DNA from: an uncultured Prevotella sp.
GTDB taxonomy: Bacteria > Bacteroidota > Bacteroidia > Bacteroidales > Bacteroidaceae
NCBI GenBank assembly: GCA_905236755.1
Contig: CAJOCR010000028.1
Coordinates: 16,832-80,831, forward strand
Length of the DNA: 64,000 bases
Reading direction: 5' to 3'
The notes beneath the pieces were generated by a model. That model had not been told where the DNA came from and did not search any database. It was given only the letters and a program-made list of their open reading frames with translations. The translations under genes were made by a program, and so were the position numbers. Below are positions 1-7,642 of this stretch, one piece after another (the stretch's first letter is position 1; every line of letters begins with the position of its first letter).

Positions 1-843
1 GAAGAACCAAAGATATATTACGGTCGCTATCTAAACGACATGGATATGGCACAGCGACGCAAGGTTTGTGTACTTGGAAAGAAAGTGTATAAAACTCTGT
101 TCCCCGGAGGCGGCAATCCATGCGGACAATCAATACGCATAGATTCTGTTTACTATAACATCGTGGGTGTTGACTACAACAGCGGTGGCATACAGATTAA
201 CGGCAGTTCTGAGGAGAGTGTTATTATACCTATCACCATTATGCAACAGGCATACAACATGGGTAATAACGTGCATCTTATAAGTATGACATGCCGCCCA
301 GGCTACACCATGAGTACCATCACACCACGCATACGACAGGTGATTGGTCGTGCTCACCAGGTTGACCCAACAGACGAGAAGGCTATATCGGTTTTCAACA
401 CCGAGATTCTCTTTGGTGTTCTCGACAACTTGTTTAAGGGGGTAAACTTCCTTATTCTTCTTGTGGGAATAGGAACTCTCTTGGCTGGAGCCATAGGTGT
501 AAGCAACATCATGATGGTTACAGTACGCGAGCGCACCACCGAGATTGGTATTCGCCGTGCAATAGGTGCAACGCCAATAACCATTCTTTCACAAATAATC
601 AGCGAGAGCATAGTGTTAACGATAGTGGCGGGAATGAGCGGCATCATGTTTGCCGTTATCATATTACAGATGATTGAAGTGGGTAACACCACCGACGGCA
701 TTCTAACTGCTCATTTCCAAGTGCAGTTCTGGACTGCCATTGGTGCAACAGCATTCATTAGCCTTTTGGGAGTGCTTGCCGGACTTGCGCCTGCTTTCCG
801 CGCCATGAGCATCAAACCTGTTGATGCTATGCGAGACGAATAG
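1..843 (+). CDS. MacB/FtsX-type ABC transporter permease, C-terminal part (5' end outside window)
   Basis: The reading frame is open from base 1, so the gene starts upstream; about 280 residues are visible. The first ~130 residues look like the end of a MacB periplasmic core domain (a GRYLND-like stretch, then predicted beta strands). They are followed by three hydrophobic segments and the FtsX signature ERTTEIGIRRAIGA after the first membrane helix. MacB-type permeases couple cytoplasmic ATP hydrolysis to movement of substrates from the periplasm through an adaptor and an outer-membrane channel. The adaptor gene follows 22 bases after the stop codon, which supports one operon. The ATPase gene is not in the window and presumably lies upstream. 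Substrate cannot be told. An internal ATG at base 40 is not the real start, because the domain already runs in frame before it. Confidence 0.9.
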   Translation, partial: EEPKIYYGRYLNDMDMAQRRKVCVLGKKVYKTLFPGGGNPCGQSIRIDSVYYNIVGVDYNSGGIQINGSSEESVIIPITIMQQAYNMGNNVHLISMTCRPGYTMSTITPRIRQVIGRAHQVDPTDEKAISVFNTEILFGVLDNLFKGVNFLILLVGIGTLLAGAIGVSNIMMVTVRERTTEIGIRRAIGATPITILSQIISESIVLTIVAGMSGIMFAVIILQMIEVGNTTDGILTAHFQVQFWTAIGATAFISLLGVLAGLAPAFRAMSIKPVDAMRDE

Positions 844-865
844 AATAATTAAAGACTACTGAAAT

Positions 866-1972
866 ATGAAAAAGTACACGAAGTTTATTATTGCTGGCGT
901 TATAGCAGCTATTTTCATTGGAACCTTCATCTTCCTCTGGGCTAAATCGCAACCAAAGCCTACGGAATATGAAACCTTCACTCCATCGTACATGGATCTG
1001 AAGAAGACTACTATTGTAACAGGTAAGATTGAGCCTCGCAACGAGGTTAACGTTAAGCCACAGATTTCTGGTATCATCACCGACCTTATGAAGGAGGCTG
1101 GCCAGATGGTGCAGGCTGGCGAGATTATTGCCAAGGTAAAGGTTATTCCTGACATGGGACAACTATCAAGTGCAGAGTCACGTCTGCGCCTTGCAAACGT
1201 TAATTTGAAACAGGCTAAGGTTGACTATGGTCGTCAGAAGGTTCTCTTCGACAAGGGACTTATCAGCGCCGACGAGTTCGACAAGACTCACCAAACCTAC
1301 AAGCAGGCCCTCGAAGAGGTGCGTGCATCAGAAGATAATCTCGAGGTTGTGCGCGATGGTGTTTCAAAGAGCAATGCCAACACCAGCAGCACACTCATAC
1401 GCTCTACTATATCTGGACTTATCCTCGACATCCCAGTAAAGGTTGGTAACACTGTTATCTTGAGTAACACCTTCAACGATGGTACTACCATCGCCACAGT
1501 TGCCAACATGAACGATCTTATCTTCCGCGGAAATATCGACGAGACCGAAGTGGGAAAACTCGTTCAGGGTATGCCAATGAAGATTACTATCGGTGCCCTT
1601 CAGGACAGCAAGCTACAGGCAAGCCTTGAGTATATCTCGCCTAAGGCTGTAGAGAGCAACGGTACTAACCAGTTTGAGCTGAAAGCTGCCGTTAAAGGCA
1701 TGAACGGTGCTAAGATACGTAGTGGTTACAGCGCTAATGCTGAGATAGTGCTTGCTGAAGCTAAGCATGTGCTCACCGTTCCAGAGAGTGCTATTGAATT
1801 CGAAGGCAACAACACTTATGTTTACATTATCAAGAACAACGGTAAGGAAGTTACCTATGAGCGCCGCAAGGTAACAACAGGACTTAGCGATGGACTGAAC
1901 ATAGAGATTAAGTCGGGACTCACAGCCAAGGAAAAGGTTAGAGGACCAAAGAAGGTAGCTGATAAGGAATAA
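866..1972 (+). CDS. HlyD/MacA-family efflux periplasmic adaptor
   Basis: This 368-residue membrane-fusion protein would link the upstream permease to an outer-membrane channel. Residues 8-27 form an uncleaved signal anchor. Next come a beta-barrel/lipoyl half motif (residues ~50-90, with 'GKIEPRNEVNVKPQISG'), an alpha-helical hairpin rich in K/E/A/L (~95-170), the second lipoyl half ('ISGLILDIPVKVGNTV', ~180-200), and a beta-barrel plus membrane-proximal domain to the end. Order and length fit MacA/HlyD adaptors. It is probably co-transcribed with the permease gene (22-bp gap). No TolC-like gene is visible downstream, so the outer-membrane partner is encoded elsewhere or upstream. Substrate is unknown. 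Confidence 0.9.
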   Translation: MKKYTKFIIAGVIAAIFIGTFIFLWAKSQPKPTEYETFTPSYMDLKKTTIVTGKIEPRNEVNVKPQISGIITDLMKEAGQMVQAGEIIAKVKVIPDMGQLSSAESRLRLANVNLKQAKVDYGRQKVLFDKGLISADEFDKTHQTYKQALEEVRASEDNLEVVRDGVSKSNANTSSTLIRSTISGLILDIPVKVGNTVILSNTFNDGTTIATVANMNDLIFRGNIDETEVGKLVQGMPMKITIGALQDSKLQASLEYISPKAVESNGTNQFELKAAVKGMNGAKIRSGYSANAEIVLAEAKHVLTVPESAIEFEGNNTYVYIIKNNGKEVTYERRKVTTGLSDGLNIEIKSGLTAKEKVRGPKKVADKE

Positions 1973-1975
1973 AAG

Positions 1976-2100
1976 CCCTCGACTCCCTTTCCAAAAGGAG
2001 AGTGAGAACAAACTGCTAATATACAAGCGTAAACTCTCAAAGAAATAACATAAGCTGATAGTCCTCCCTTCCCCACCGGGGAGGGTCGGGGTGAGGCTTC
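1976..2100. repeat. Two copies of the GC-rich palindromic intergenic repeat
   Basis: A shortened copy (1976-2018, core CTCCCTTTCC / GGAGAGTGAG followed by AACAAACTG) and a full copy (2063-2100, CTCCCTTCCCC / GGGGAGGG then TCGGGGTGAGGC) occupy most of the gap between the adaptor gene and the next gene. The same element recurs at 7611, 45419, 45711, 50467, 50583, 50717, 50990 and 58122. The hairpin could also act as a terminator or mRNA stabiliser for the efflux operon, but no T-run follows it. Confidence 0.85.
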
Positions 2101-2114
2101 TATAATTTAAAAAT

Positions 2115-2591
2115 ATGAAAAAGATTTTATTACTCATGTGCATGGCACTAATGTCAGTAGGTGCCTTTGCACAAAAAGACATGATGGAACTTGGTGTAAA
2201 ACTCAACTATGGCTTCGATGCTCCTCACGCAGGTATTGGTGTTCTTGGTCGTTATAACCTCGACGAGCATTTCCGTCCTGAGGTAAGCGCCAACTTCTAT
2301 CCAAAGAACGATGGTATGAGTTCGTGGGACATCAGTGCCAACCTGCACTATGTTTTCCACCCAACACAAAAGTTCAAGGTTTATCCTCTTGGCGGACTGG
2401 CTATCGTGGGTGCTAACTACGATAACAACATAATCAAGGTTGATAACGGAACAGAAGTAGGCTTCAACCTCGGTGGCGGTATTCAGTATAACATCAACAG
2501 CGAACTTCATCTCAACGCCGAACTGTACTATCAGAACACCAATCACTACGACCGAGCAATAACCAACGTCAGTTTGGTTTATGTGTTTTAA
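2115..2591 (+). CDS. Small outer-membrane beta-barrel protein
   Basis: The product has 158 residues. A signal peptide (residues 1-20, cut after AFA|Q) precedes about eight short alternating-hydrophobicity strands ending in an aromatic-rich C-terminus (...VSLVYVF), as in OmpA/OmpW-sized eight-stranded barrels of Bacteroidota ('outer membrane beta-barrel' or 'porin family' proteins). It lies downstream of the efflux genes but is separated from them by two palindromic repeats, so shared transcription is uncertain. No catalytic residues are visible and no ligand can be assigned. It resembles the 6642-7181 product only at the level of fold and size. Confidence 0.8.
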   Translation: MKKILLLMCMALMSVGAFAQKDMMELGVKLNYGFDAPHAGIGVLGRYNLDEHFRPEVSANFYPKNDGMSSWDISANLHYVFHPTQKFKVYPLGGLAIVGANYDNNIIKVDNGTEVGFNLGGGIQYNINSELHLNAELYYQNTNHYDRAITNVSLVYVF

Positions 2592-2593
2592 TA

Positions 2594-2715
2594 AGGAAGT
2601 TAGAAGAAGTTAGAAGGAGATAGAAGGAGTTAAAAGACATTAGTTTTATGCTATTGTCCTCTATCTCCGCCGCTGAAAGCGGCATAACTCCATTTAACTT
2701 CCTCTATCTTCTGAA
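2594..2715. repeat. AT-rich foldback repeat ('tagaaggagatagaag' family)
   Basis: The left arm is built of repeated GAAGTTAGAAG / GGAGATAGAAGG units and the right arm of their complements (CTCTATCTCC, TTAACTTCC, CTATCTTCTG). Between them is a small hairpin CCGC-tgaaa-GCGG. Related elements lie at 12618-12684 and 55875-56075. No transposase is near; the layout is that of a small non-autonomous foldback element. Confidence 0.7.
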
Positions 2716-2748
2716 CTAATTAAGGTCAGTAATTTTACATATATAAGA

Positions 2749-2783
2749 AAAGAATCACGGGGCTGCCCGTGATTCTTTTTTTT
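2749..2783. terminator. Rho-independent terminator (AAGAATCACGGG stem)
   Basis: A 12-bp stem AAGAATCACGGG / CCCGTGATTCTT with a 4-base loop is followed by a run of eight T. It would end transcripts from the 2115-2591 gene. The stem is repeated almost exactly at 6571-6612 and 7547-7585, and this copy directly abuts a duplicated promoter block. Confidence 0.85.
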
Positions 2784-2855
2784 GATACATGTAAAAAAGT
2801 TTTTGAAACATTTTGTATGCTTATTTTATCGTAAATATCCATATCTTTGCACGAG
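2782..2855 (+). promoter_or_regulatory. Promoter block for the thioredoxin-fold genes (duplicated at 7214-7283)
   Basis: A Bacteroidota -7 box TATCTTTG is at 2842-2849, about 70 bases before the start codon at 2919. The whole stretch from GATACATG to TTTGCACGAG is repeated, with only a few mismatches, on the opposite strand at 7283-7214 in front of the outer-membrane barrel gene. The two units are therefore likely to respond to the same signal. Confidence 0.75.
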
Positions 2856-2918
2856 AAAAAATCAAATAACTAATATCTGAAGAAAAGAAAACTTATCTAA
2901 TTAGCATAAAAACAAACC

Positions 2919-5306
2919 ATGAACAAGAAAACAATCATCACCGCACTGCTCGCACTCGTTACTTTGACGGCGCTGGGACAAGAGAACATTTGGAACAACG
3001 TGATCATGGGCTACGCCAACGCTCCTATCATCAAAGTGAGCCGTGTGGCTATGTATGCCGACCGAACAGACGTTAACCTGCGTATTGACTATCGCAAAGG
3101 TCAGCGCATGGGCTTTTCAAAAGGAACTGCCCTGAAAGCCGACGGCAAAGAATACAAGGTGACGGGAGCCACAGTAATAAAACTGGATGAGACCTACACG
3201 ATGACAGCAGACACATTGAGTCTGACGCTGACATTCGAACCGTTACCTGTGACAACACAGAGGTTTGACGTTGTGTCGAATGACGGTTTGCAACTGCTGA
3301 ACATCCGCAATGCCAACAGCTTGCCCGAAGGTATCACCAACACCTACTGGCGCAACGAGACTACGGGTGACTGGCTCATTGGCATCACTAAGAATCACGT
3401 TATCTATGGCAATAAGGTGTGGGACATCGTGAACCAAACTGCAAAGAAAGATGCCTACGCGCTAACCATTAACAACGGCACAGTTATCAAGGTAGGAAAA
3501 ATGAAGAAAGGCCAGAGAGTAATCACTTTCGGCAAGGAGAAAGCTGTGAAGTGTAGTCCTATCACTACAGCGACACTGCCTGACTATCCGACAAAGGACC
3601 AGCGCAAGGGCTTTGTTGATAACGGCTACCGAGAAGCTGACAGCGTGACCATCATCGGCTGGCTGAAGGATATGCCCGAACAGGCGTGGAAGCGAGGAAA
3701 AGAATTCAATGTTGCTATTGGAAATATCCTCAGCGACGGCGGCAAGGAGAACGGTTATGCCAAGATGGACTCTCTGGGACGCTTCACTCTCAAGATGCCT
3801 ATTCTGAACTCTTCGGAGGCATTCCTCGACTGGGGACGAACAACTAATAACACCTTGCTGGAACCAGGGAAAACCTACTTCTTACTATATGACTTCACGA
3901 CTGGACAGAAGCTTTGGATGGGCGACGACGTTAGGTTACAGAACGAGTTGTTGGCATATCCTCACGACTGGAATAGCGACCATATTACTGACAATGAAGA
4001 AGGCAAGATAACAGCTATGCAGTTCAAGGCGCGAACAGACAGCGCACGTGCTGCCAGCATGACCAAGCTACAGGGTTGCCTGACCCAGCACCCCAACCTT
4101 TCACAGCGATATATTGATTATCTTACCGGCTATTACCAAACCAGCCAGGGCTGGTCGATGATGCAGGCTCGCTACAGCTTTCCTGACCTTCCTAAAGAGT
4201 ACATGGACTATGTGAGCCAGGAACTCTGGCAGAAAGCCAACAAGCCCTATACGCTCTATCGAGACTTCGGCACTTTCATGCGCGACTATATTGACCATAT
4301 CACAACAGTCGATAACACAATCCGGGTTGGTAACCATGGCATCACCCTGGGCGATGCCGATAATGCATTTTTCCTGCGCTGCAAGCAGGCAGAAGGAAAG
4401 GTTACACTGAGCGATGAAGATTTGGCAGACTTAGACCGATATACCGCTGCTAACATGGAATTCCAGACTTCTGAGATTCAGAAGAATGTTGCAGCAGGAG
4501 CCAAAAATATTTTCGACATTGACAGCGTGGCTTTCCAAAAGTTCGAGCAGCAAGACTTTGTTCAGCACTACTTTGACATCATGGCGCGTGAAGACATTAA
4601 GAAGGTTATGCAAGAGGAGTGGCCTCTGATAAACCTATATGCCATTAAGCGAGTGCTTGATGCCTCTGGGGCTGACCAAAGCCTACATGACATAGCCTTG
4701 GCTCGCAAACTCTTTTGGCAAATAGACTCTTACCGCAAGTCGCTCGAACCCGTCATGATGGCCTATGCCGAGAAAGAGATTAAGATGCCTGCTGCCTTCA
4801 ACTATGTTAAGGCTGCCAACGACAAATACCTGGCTCTTGAGCGTCAGGACTTTGCCAATGCTGCCAGTCTGCGCCCATCGTCGGATGTTGAGGGCATGAG
4901 CGATGGCGAGAAGATATTCCGCAAGATTCTTGAGCCCTTCAAAGGACGCATCGTATATCTCGACGTCTGGGGCACATGGTGTGGTCCATGCAAGAAAAAC
5001 CTGAAGGAGTCGTGGAAGGTGAAGGAGCAGCTGAAGAACTACGACATTGTATATCTATACCTCTGCAATCGCAGCAGCGACGAAGCATGGAAGAACGTCA
5101 TCAAGGAGTACAACCTTACTGGCGAGAACTGCGTACACTACAACCTGCCCGAAGACCAGCAGAGTGCCGTAGAGAACTATCTGAACATCCACTCATACCC
5201 TACCTATAAGCTCATCGACAAGCAGGGCAATATCCACGATCTGCACTGGCTGCACCACGAGGATATGAAAAGCTTTCTGGAAACCATTGATAAACTCAGC
5301 AAATAA
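2919..5306 (+). CDS. Secreted protein with C-terminal thioredoxin-like (TlpA-type) domain
   Basis: This 795-residue product has a signal peptide (1-20, cut near LG|Q). The long N-terminal part (residues ~20-640) has no motif I recognise beyond a beta-rich start and a mostly helical middle. The C-terminal ~130 residues form a thioredoxin fold with the redox motif WCGPC (Cys688, Cys691), preceded by VYLDVWGT and followed by the cis-Pro region 'HSYPTYKL'. Such Bacteroidota proteins act in the periplasm or outer envelope as thiol-disulfide reductases or oxidases. The gene is followed after four bases by a second thioredoxin-fold gene, so the two form an operon. Its first ~60 bases are nearly identical to those of the second gene. 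Substrate proteins are unknown. Confidence 0.85.
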   Translation: MNKKTIITALLALVTLTALGQENIWNNVIMGYANAPIIKVSRVAMYADRTDVNLRIDYRKGQRMGFSKGTALKADGKEYKVTGATVIKLDETYTMTADTLSLTLTFEPLPVTTQRFDVVSNDGLQLLNIRNANSLPEGITNTYWRNETTGDWLIGITKNHVIYGNKVWDIVNQTAKKDAYALTINNGTVIKVGKMKKGQRVITFGKEKAVKCSPITTATLPDYPTKDQRKGFVDNGYREADSVTIIGWLKDMPEQAWKRGKEFNVAIGNILSDGGKENGYAKMDSLGRFTLKMPILNSSEAFLDWGRTTNNTLLEPGKTYFLLYDFTTGQKLWMGDDVRLQNELLAYPHDWNSDHITDNEEGKITAMQFKARTDSARAASMTKLQGCLTQHPNLSQRYIDYLTGYYQTSQGWSMMQARYSFPDLPKEYMDYVSQELWQKANKPYTLYRDFGTFMRDYIDHITTVDNTIRVGNHGITLGDADNAFFLRCKQAEGKVTLSDEDLADLDRYTAANMEFQTSEIQKNVAAGAKNIFDIDSVAFQKFEQQDFVQHYFDIMAREDIKKVMQEEWPLINLYAIKRVLDASGADQSLHDIALARKLFWQIDSYRKSLEPVMMAYAEKEIKMPAAFNYVKAANDKYLALERQDFANAASLRPSSDVEGMSDGEKIFRKILEPFKGRIVYLDVWGTWCGPCKKNLKESWKVKEQLKNYDIVYLYLCNRSSDEAWKNVIKEYNLTGENCVHYNLPEDQQSAVENYLNIHSYPTYKLIDKQGNIHDLHWLHHEDMKSFLETIDKLSK

Positions 5307-5310
5307 AACT

Positions 5311-6444
5311 ATGAACAAGAAAACAATCATCACCGCCCTGCTCGCACTCGTTGCTTTGACGGGGCAGGCACAAGTTCACTATCGCTTGGAAGGAAATATC
5401 GGCGATTCAACCATAACTGAAAAGGCGTTAGTTAAAGACATGTACAATAATAGAGGAATTATTGACACCGTCAACATCGTCAAAGGCATCATAGAACCTG
5501 TAGAGGGAGAACTGCCAGACACCACCATCTGTGCGCTGATTATCGGCAACATGCCTGAGGGCAAAGGGATTTATCTCGACAGATTCCTATACCCTGTATT
5601 CTTGGGAGGTGGTACAACGGTTATCGACGGAAGAACTATGCGCCATCCTTTTCTCAAAGGCACCACGATGTGCGAAGACTATACCTTGTTCCATAAGACA
5701 GAGAGTGAAGCTCTAAATAAATGGATGATGGAACGTATACGGAAAGCTAATGGAGGTCCGATGCATCTCACTTCGGCAGATATGGGACGGGAACAAACCG
5801 AACAAATTGCAAAGACAGCAAAAGAGATTATCAGCCGTCACACATCAGACATGCTCGGTCTTTACCTCCTGCGTGAGGAAGCCATTAATTACCTATCTCC
5901 TTCCACATGGCTGGAACTCTACAACAAAATGGAACCTTGGCTGAAGACAAAACCTGAGTATCATATGTCTATTTTCAAGTCAAGTATGGAAAAAAACATA
6001 AAAACAAGCGAAGGAACAATGTTCGTTGACATGGAAGCAGAAGTTGACGGTCACATCTGCCGCTTGTCAGACTATGTTGGCAAAGGTCGCTATGTCTGGG
6101 CTGAGTTTTGGGGATCAACCTGCCAGCCGTGTCTTACCCAGATACCCAAGCTGAATAGCATTTACAAGAAATACAAAGAACGTGGACTCACCGTATTGGG
6201 CATTGCCGTCCATGAAGATGCCGAGAAGACGCGTCGTGCTATCAAGAAACACGGCATCACCTATCCTCAACTGCTGAACACTCAGAAACAGGCTTCCATC
6301 AAATACGGCATCCTGGGCACACCCTACAGCATTCTCTTCGCCCCCGACGGCACCATCCTTGCCAGAGGGTTGCACGGCGATGATTTAGAGAAGAAACTTA
6401 CAGAGATATTCGAGACAAAAAAATATCAAGAATTAGAGAATTAG
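5311..6444 (+). CDS. TlpA-like thiol-disulfide oxidoreductase (AhpC/TSA-Redoxin fold)
   Basis: The 377-residue product carries a signal peptide (1-19, TGQAQ). The ATG at 5311 is chosen because it restores the same MNKKTIITALLALV leader seen in the upstream gene; an in-frame ATG at 5287 would add eight residues lying inside that gene. Residues ~20-230 resemble the helical/beta N-terminal region of Bacteroides TlpA-like proteins (DUF4369-type). The C-terminal ~140 residues form a thioredoxin fold with the active site CQPC (Cys271, Cys274) and cis-Pro segment 'LGTPYS'. It probably reduces or isomerises disulfides in the periplasm. The last residues (KKYQELEN) are encoded by the edge of a dispersed repeat that begins at 6424, so the original C-terminus may have been replaced. 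Confidence 0.88.
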   Translation: MNKKTIITALLALVALTGQAQVHYRLEGNIGDSTITEKALVKDMYNNRGIIDTVNIVKGIIEPVEGELPDTTICALIIGNMPEGKGIYLDRFLYPVFLGGGTTVIDGRTMRHPFLKGTTMCEDYTLFHKTESEALNKWMMERIRKANGGPMHLTSADMGREQTEQIAKTAKEIISRHTSDMLGLYLLREEAINYLSPSTWLELYNKMEPWLKTKPEYHMSIFKSSMEKNIKTSEGTMFVDMEAEVDGHICRLSDYVGKGRYVWAEFWGSTCQPCLTQIPKLNSIYKKYKERGLTVLGIAVHEDAEKTRRAIKKHGITYPQLLNTQKQASIKYGILGTPYSILFAPDGTILARGLHGDDLEKKLTEIFETKKYQELEN

Positions 6445-6545
6445 AGAATTAGAGAATTTTAGGCTAACGCCCTTATGTTTCTAATTAATTCTACTTGAAT
6501 TCATAAGAATTATAAGACCATGCAAGGGCGCAAGCCTAAATTCAT
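6424..6545. repeat. First copy of a foldback repeat (second copy at 7361-7473)
   Basis: The core TTTTAGGCTAACGCCCTTATG ... AAGGGCGCAAGCCTAAATTC (the two halves can pair) is identical to the copy at 7361-7473 over more than 90 bases. This copy has two extra AATTAGAG units and lacks the terminal CTTGATA. It overlaps the 3' end of the upstream gene. Confidence 0.85.
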
Positions 6546-6570
6546 ATATATATTGACGAGTTGCATAAGC

Positions 6571-6612
6571 AAAAAAAAAGAATCACGGGCACTCCCCGTG
6601 ATTCTTTTCTTT
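6571..6612. terminator. Bidirectional terminator between convergent genes
   Basis: The stem AAGAATCACGGG / CCCGTGATTCTT has an A-run on the left and T-rich sequence on the right. It can end the thioredoxin operon (+) and the outer-membrane barrel gene (-). It is nearly the same sequence as 2749-2783 and 7547-7585. Confidence 0.85.
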
Positions 6613-6641
6613 TAATAGATGATATAATCTTCTTCCTTCAA

Positions 6642-7181
6642 TTATATTTTATATCCCAAGGTAATCTTGACACCTCTATTTTTATAGCTGAAATCTTTGT
6701 ATGCCTTGGTTAATCCAAAATAATATTGAGCATTGATTGTGAAATGCTTGAAATCGTATCCTACACCAACTGGAATTCCAGCTGCAAACTTATTAGCTTC
6801 AGAGAAAAGCAAGAAATCTGTTCTGCCATCATAAACATTATATCCAAGCTCTACACCAGTATGTACAGAGAGTCCATTATATACATAAAATTTCGCCAAC
6901 AAAGGAACCTCTATGTAGCCAAGATTCAAACTTGCGTTATTGTCTTTTGCTCCATAGGTTGAGTAGTTTAATCCTGTCACAACACCAAACTTTTCGTCTA
7001 ACTGATATTGGGCACCCACTCCCAATATCCAACAATTCTTGGTATCTAAACCAGAATTAGTAAGATTAGTAAATGAAACACCAAGATGTGGCTCGAAGCG
7101 CAAAGTGCGAACGTCTTGCTGCGCCATACCTTTAACTACTACGCAAAGTAGGAAAAGTAATACAAATAATTTCTTCATCAT
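6642..7181 (-). CDS. Outer-membrane beta-barrel protein (PorT-like)
   Basis: The 179-residue product has a signal peptide (1-21, KGMAQ|Q). The rest is about 160 residues of alternating strands: 'LGVSFTNLTNSGLD', 'FGVVTGLNYSTYG', 'IEVPLLAKFYVYNGLSVHTGVELGYNV', then an aromatic C-terminus. 'Leader, short turn, IEVPLLAKF' is typical of the PorT/OMP_b-brl_2 families of Bacteroidota. Function is unknown. The gene is convergent with the thioredoxin operon, yet its promoter region is a copy of theirs, which suggests co-regulation. Two adjacent ATGs (MMKK) make the exact start ambiguous by one codon. Confidence 0.85.
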   Translation of the reverse strand: MMKKLFVLLFLLCVVVKGMAQQDVRTLRFEPHLGVSFTNLTNSGLDTKNCWILGVGAQYQLDEKFGVVTGLNYSTYGAKDNNASLNLGYIEVPLLAKFYVYNGLSVHTGVELGYNVYDGRTDFLLFSEANKFAAGIPVGVGYDFKHFTINAQYYFGLTKAYKDFSYKNRGVKITLGYKI

Positions 7182-7213
7182 ATATTAGTTATTTTACAAT
7201 ACATTTCATCTCC

Positions 7214-7283
7214 TCGTGCAAAGGTATGGATATTTACAATAAAATAAGCATACAAAATGTTTCAAAAACTTTTTTTTATGTAT
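7214..7283 (-). promoter_or_regulatory. Promoter block of the outer-membrane barrel gene
   Basis: On the minus strand this reads GATACAT ... TTTTTGAAACATTTTGTATG ... TACCTTTGCACGAG, matching 2782-2855 almost base for base. The -7 box is TACCTTTG (7219-7226), about 40 bases before the start codon. Confidence 0.75.
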
Positions 7284-7360
7284 CGTGCATCACCTTACAT
7301 AGTATTTTTTTAAATCAAAGTTAATCAAACTCGCTTTTAAGTGTATGTAACAAAAAAATA

Positions 7361-7473
7361 TATCAAGAATTAGAGAATTTTAGGCTAACGCCCTTATGTT
7401 TCTAATTAATTCTACTTGAATTCATAAGAATTATAAGACCATGCAAGGGCGCAAGCCTAAATTCTTCTTGATA
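7361..7473. repeat. 113-bp element with 9-bp terminal inverted repeats
   Basis: The element begins TATCAAGAA and ends TTCTTGATA (perfect inverted ends). Inside is a second pair of arms, TAGGCTAACGCCCTT / AAGGGCGCAAGCCTA. It carries no reading frame of note. The copy at 6424-6545 shares the core. Size and structure fit a miniature inverted-repeat element. No clear target-site duplication is seen. Confidence 0.8.
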
Positions 7474-7546
7474 AAAATAAAACTCGTGGAAATCTCTTGA
7501 ACTCGACGTATTGATAAAAAAATATATATTGACGAGTAGCATCAGC

Positions 7547-7585
7547 AAAAAAAAGAATCACGGGCACCCCGTGATTCTTTTCTTA
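7547..7585. terminator. Terminator after the PUL's last gene
   Basis: The stem AAGAATCACGGG / CCCGTGATTCTT has a short loop. On the minus strand it is followed by a T-run, so it would end the DUF4965-GH92 transcript. Confidence 0.8.
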
Positions 7586-7610
7586 TTCCCAAAAGTAGTT
7601 TTTCAACTAC

Positions 7611-7642
7611 CCCCCTCCCTCGGAGGGGCTGGGGGAGGTTTC
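7611..7642. repeat. GC-rich palindromic repeat abutting the GH92 stop codon
   Basis: CCCCCCTCCCTC / GGAGGGG is followed by CTGGGGGAGGTTTC. The right-hand end of the element overlaps the GH92 stop codon (7641-7643) by two bases, so the element has inserted at the very end of the gene. Confidence 0.85.

Noticed and set aside
1613..2206. Minus-strand frame with 'LTPTLPGGEG'
   Set aside because: That peptide is the translation of the intergenic palindrome; the rest is antisense to the adaptor gene.
7361..7473. Insertion sequence remnant
   Set aside because: No transposase-like frame inside; only a short element with inverted ends is supported.
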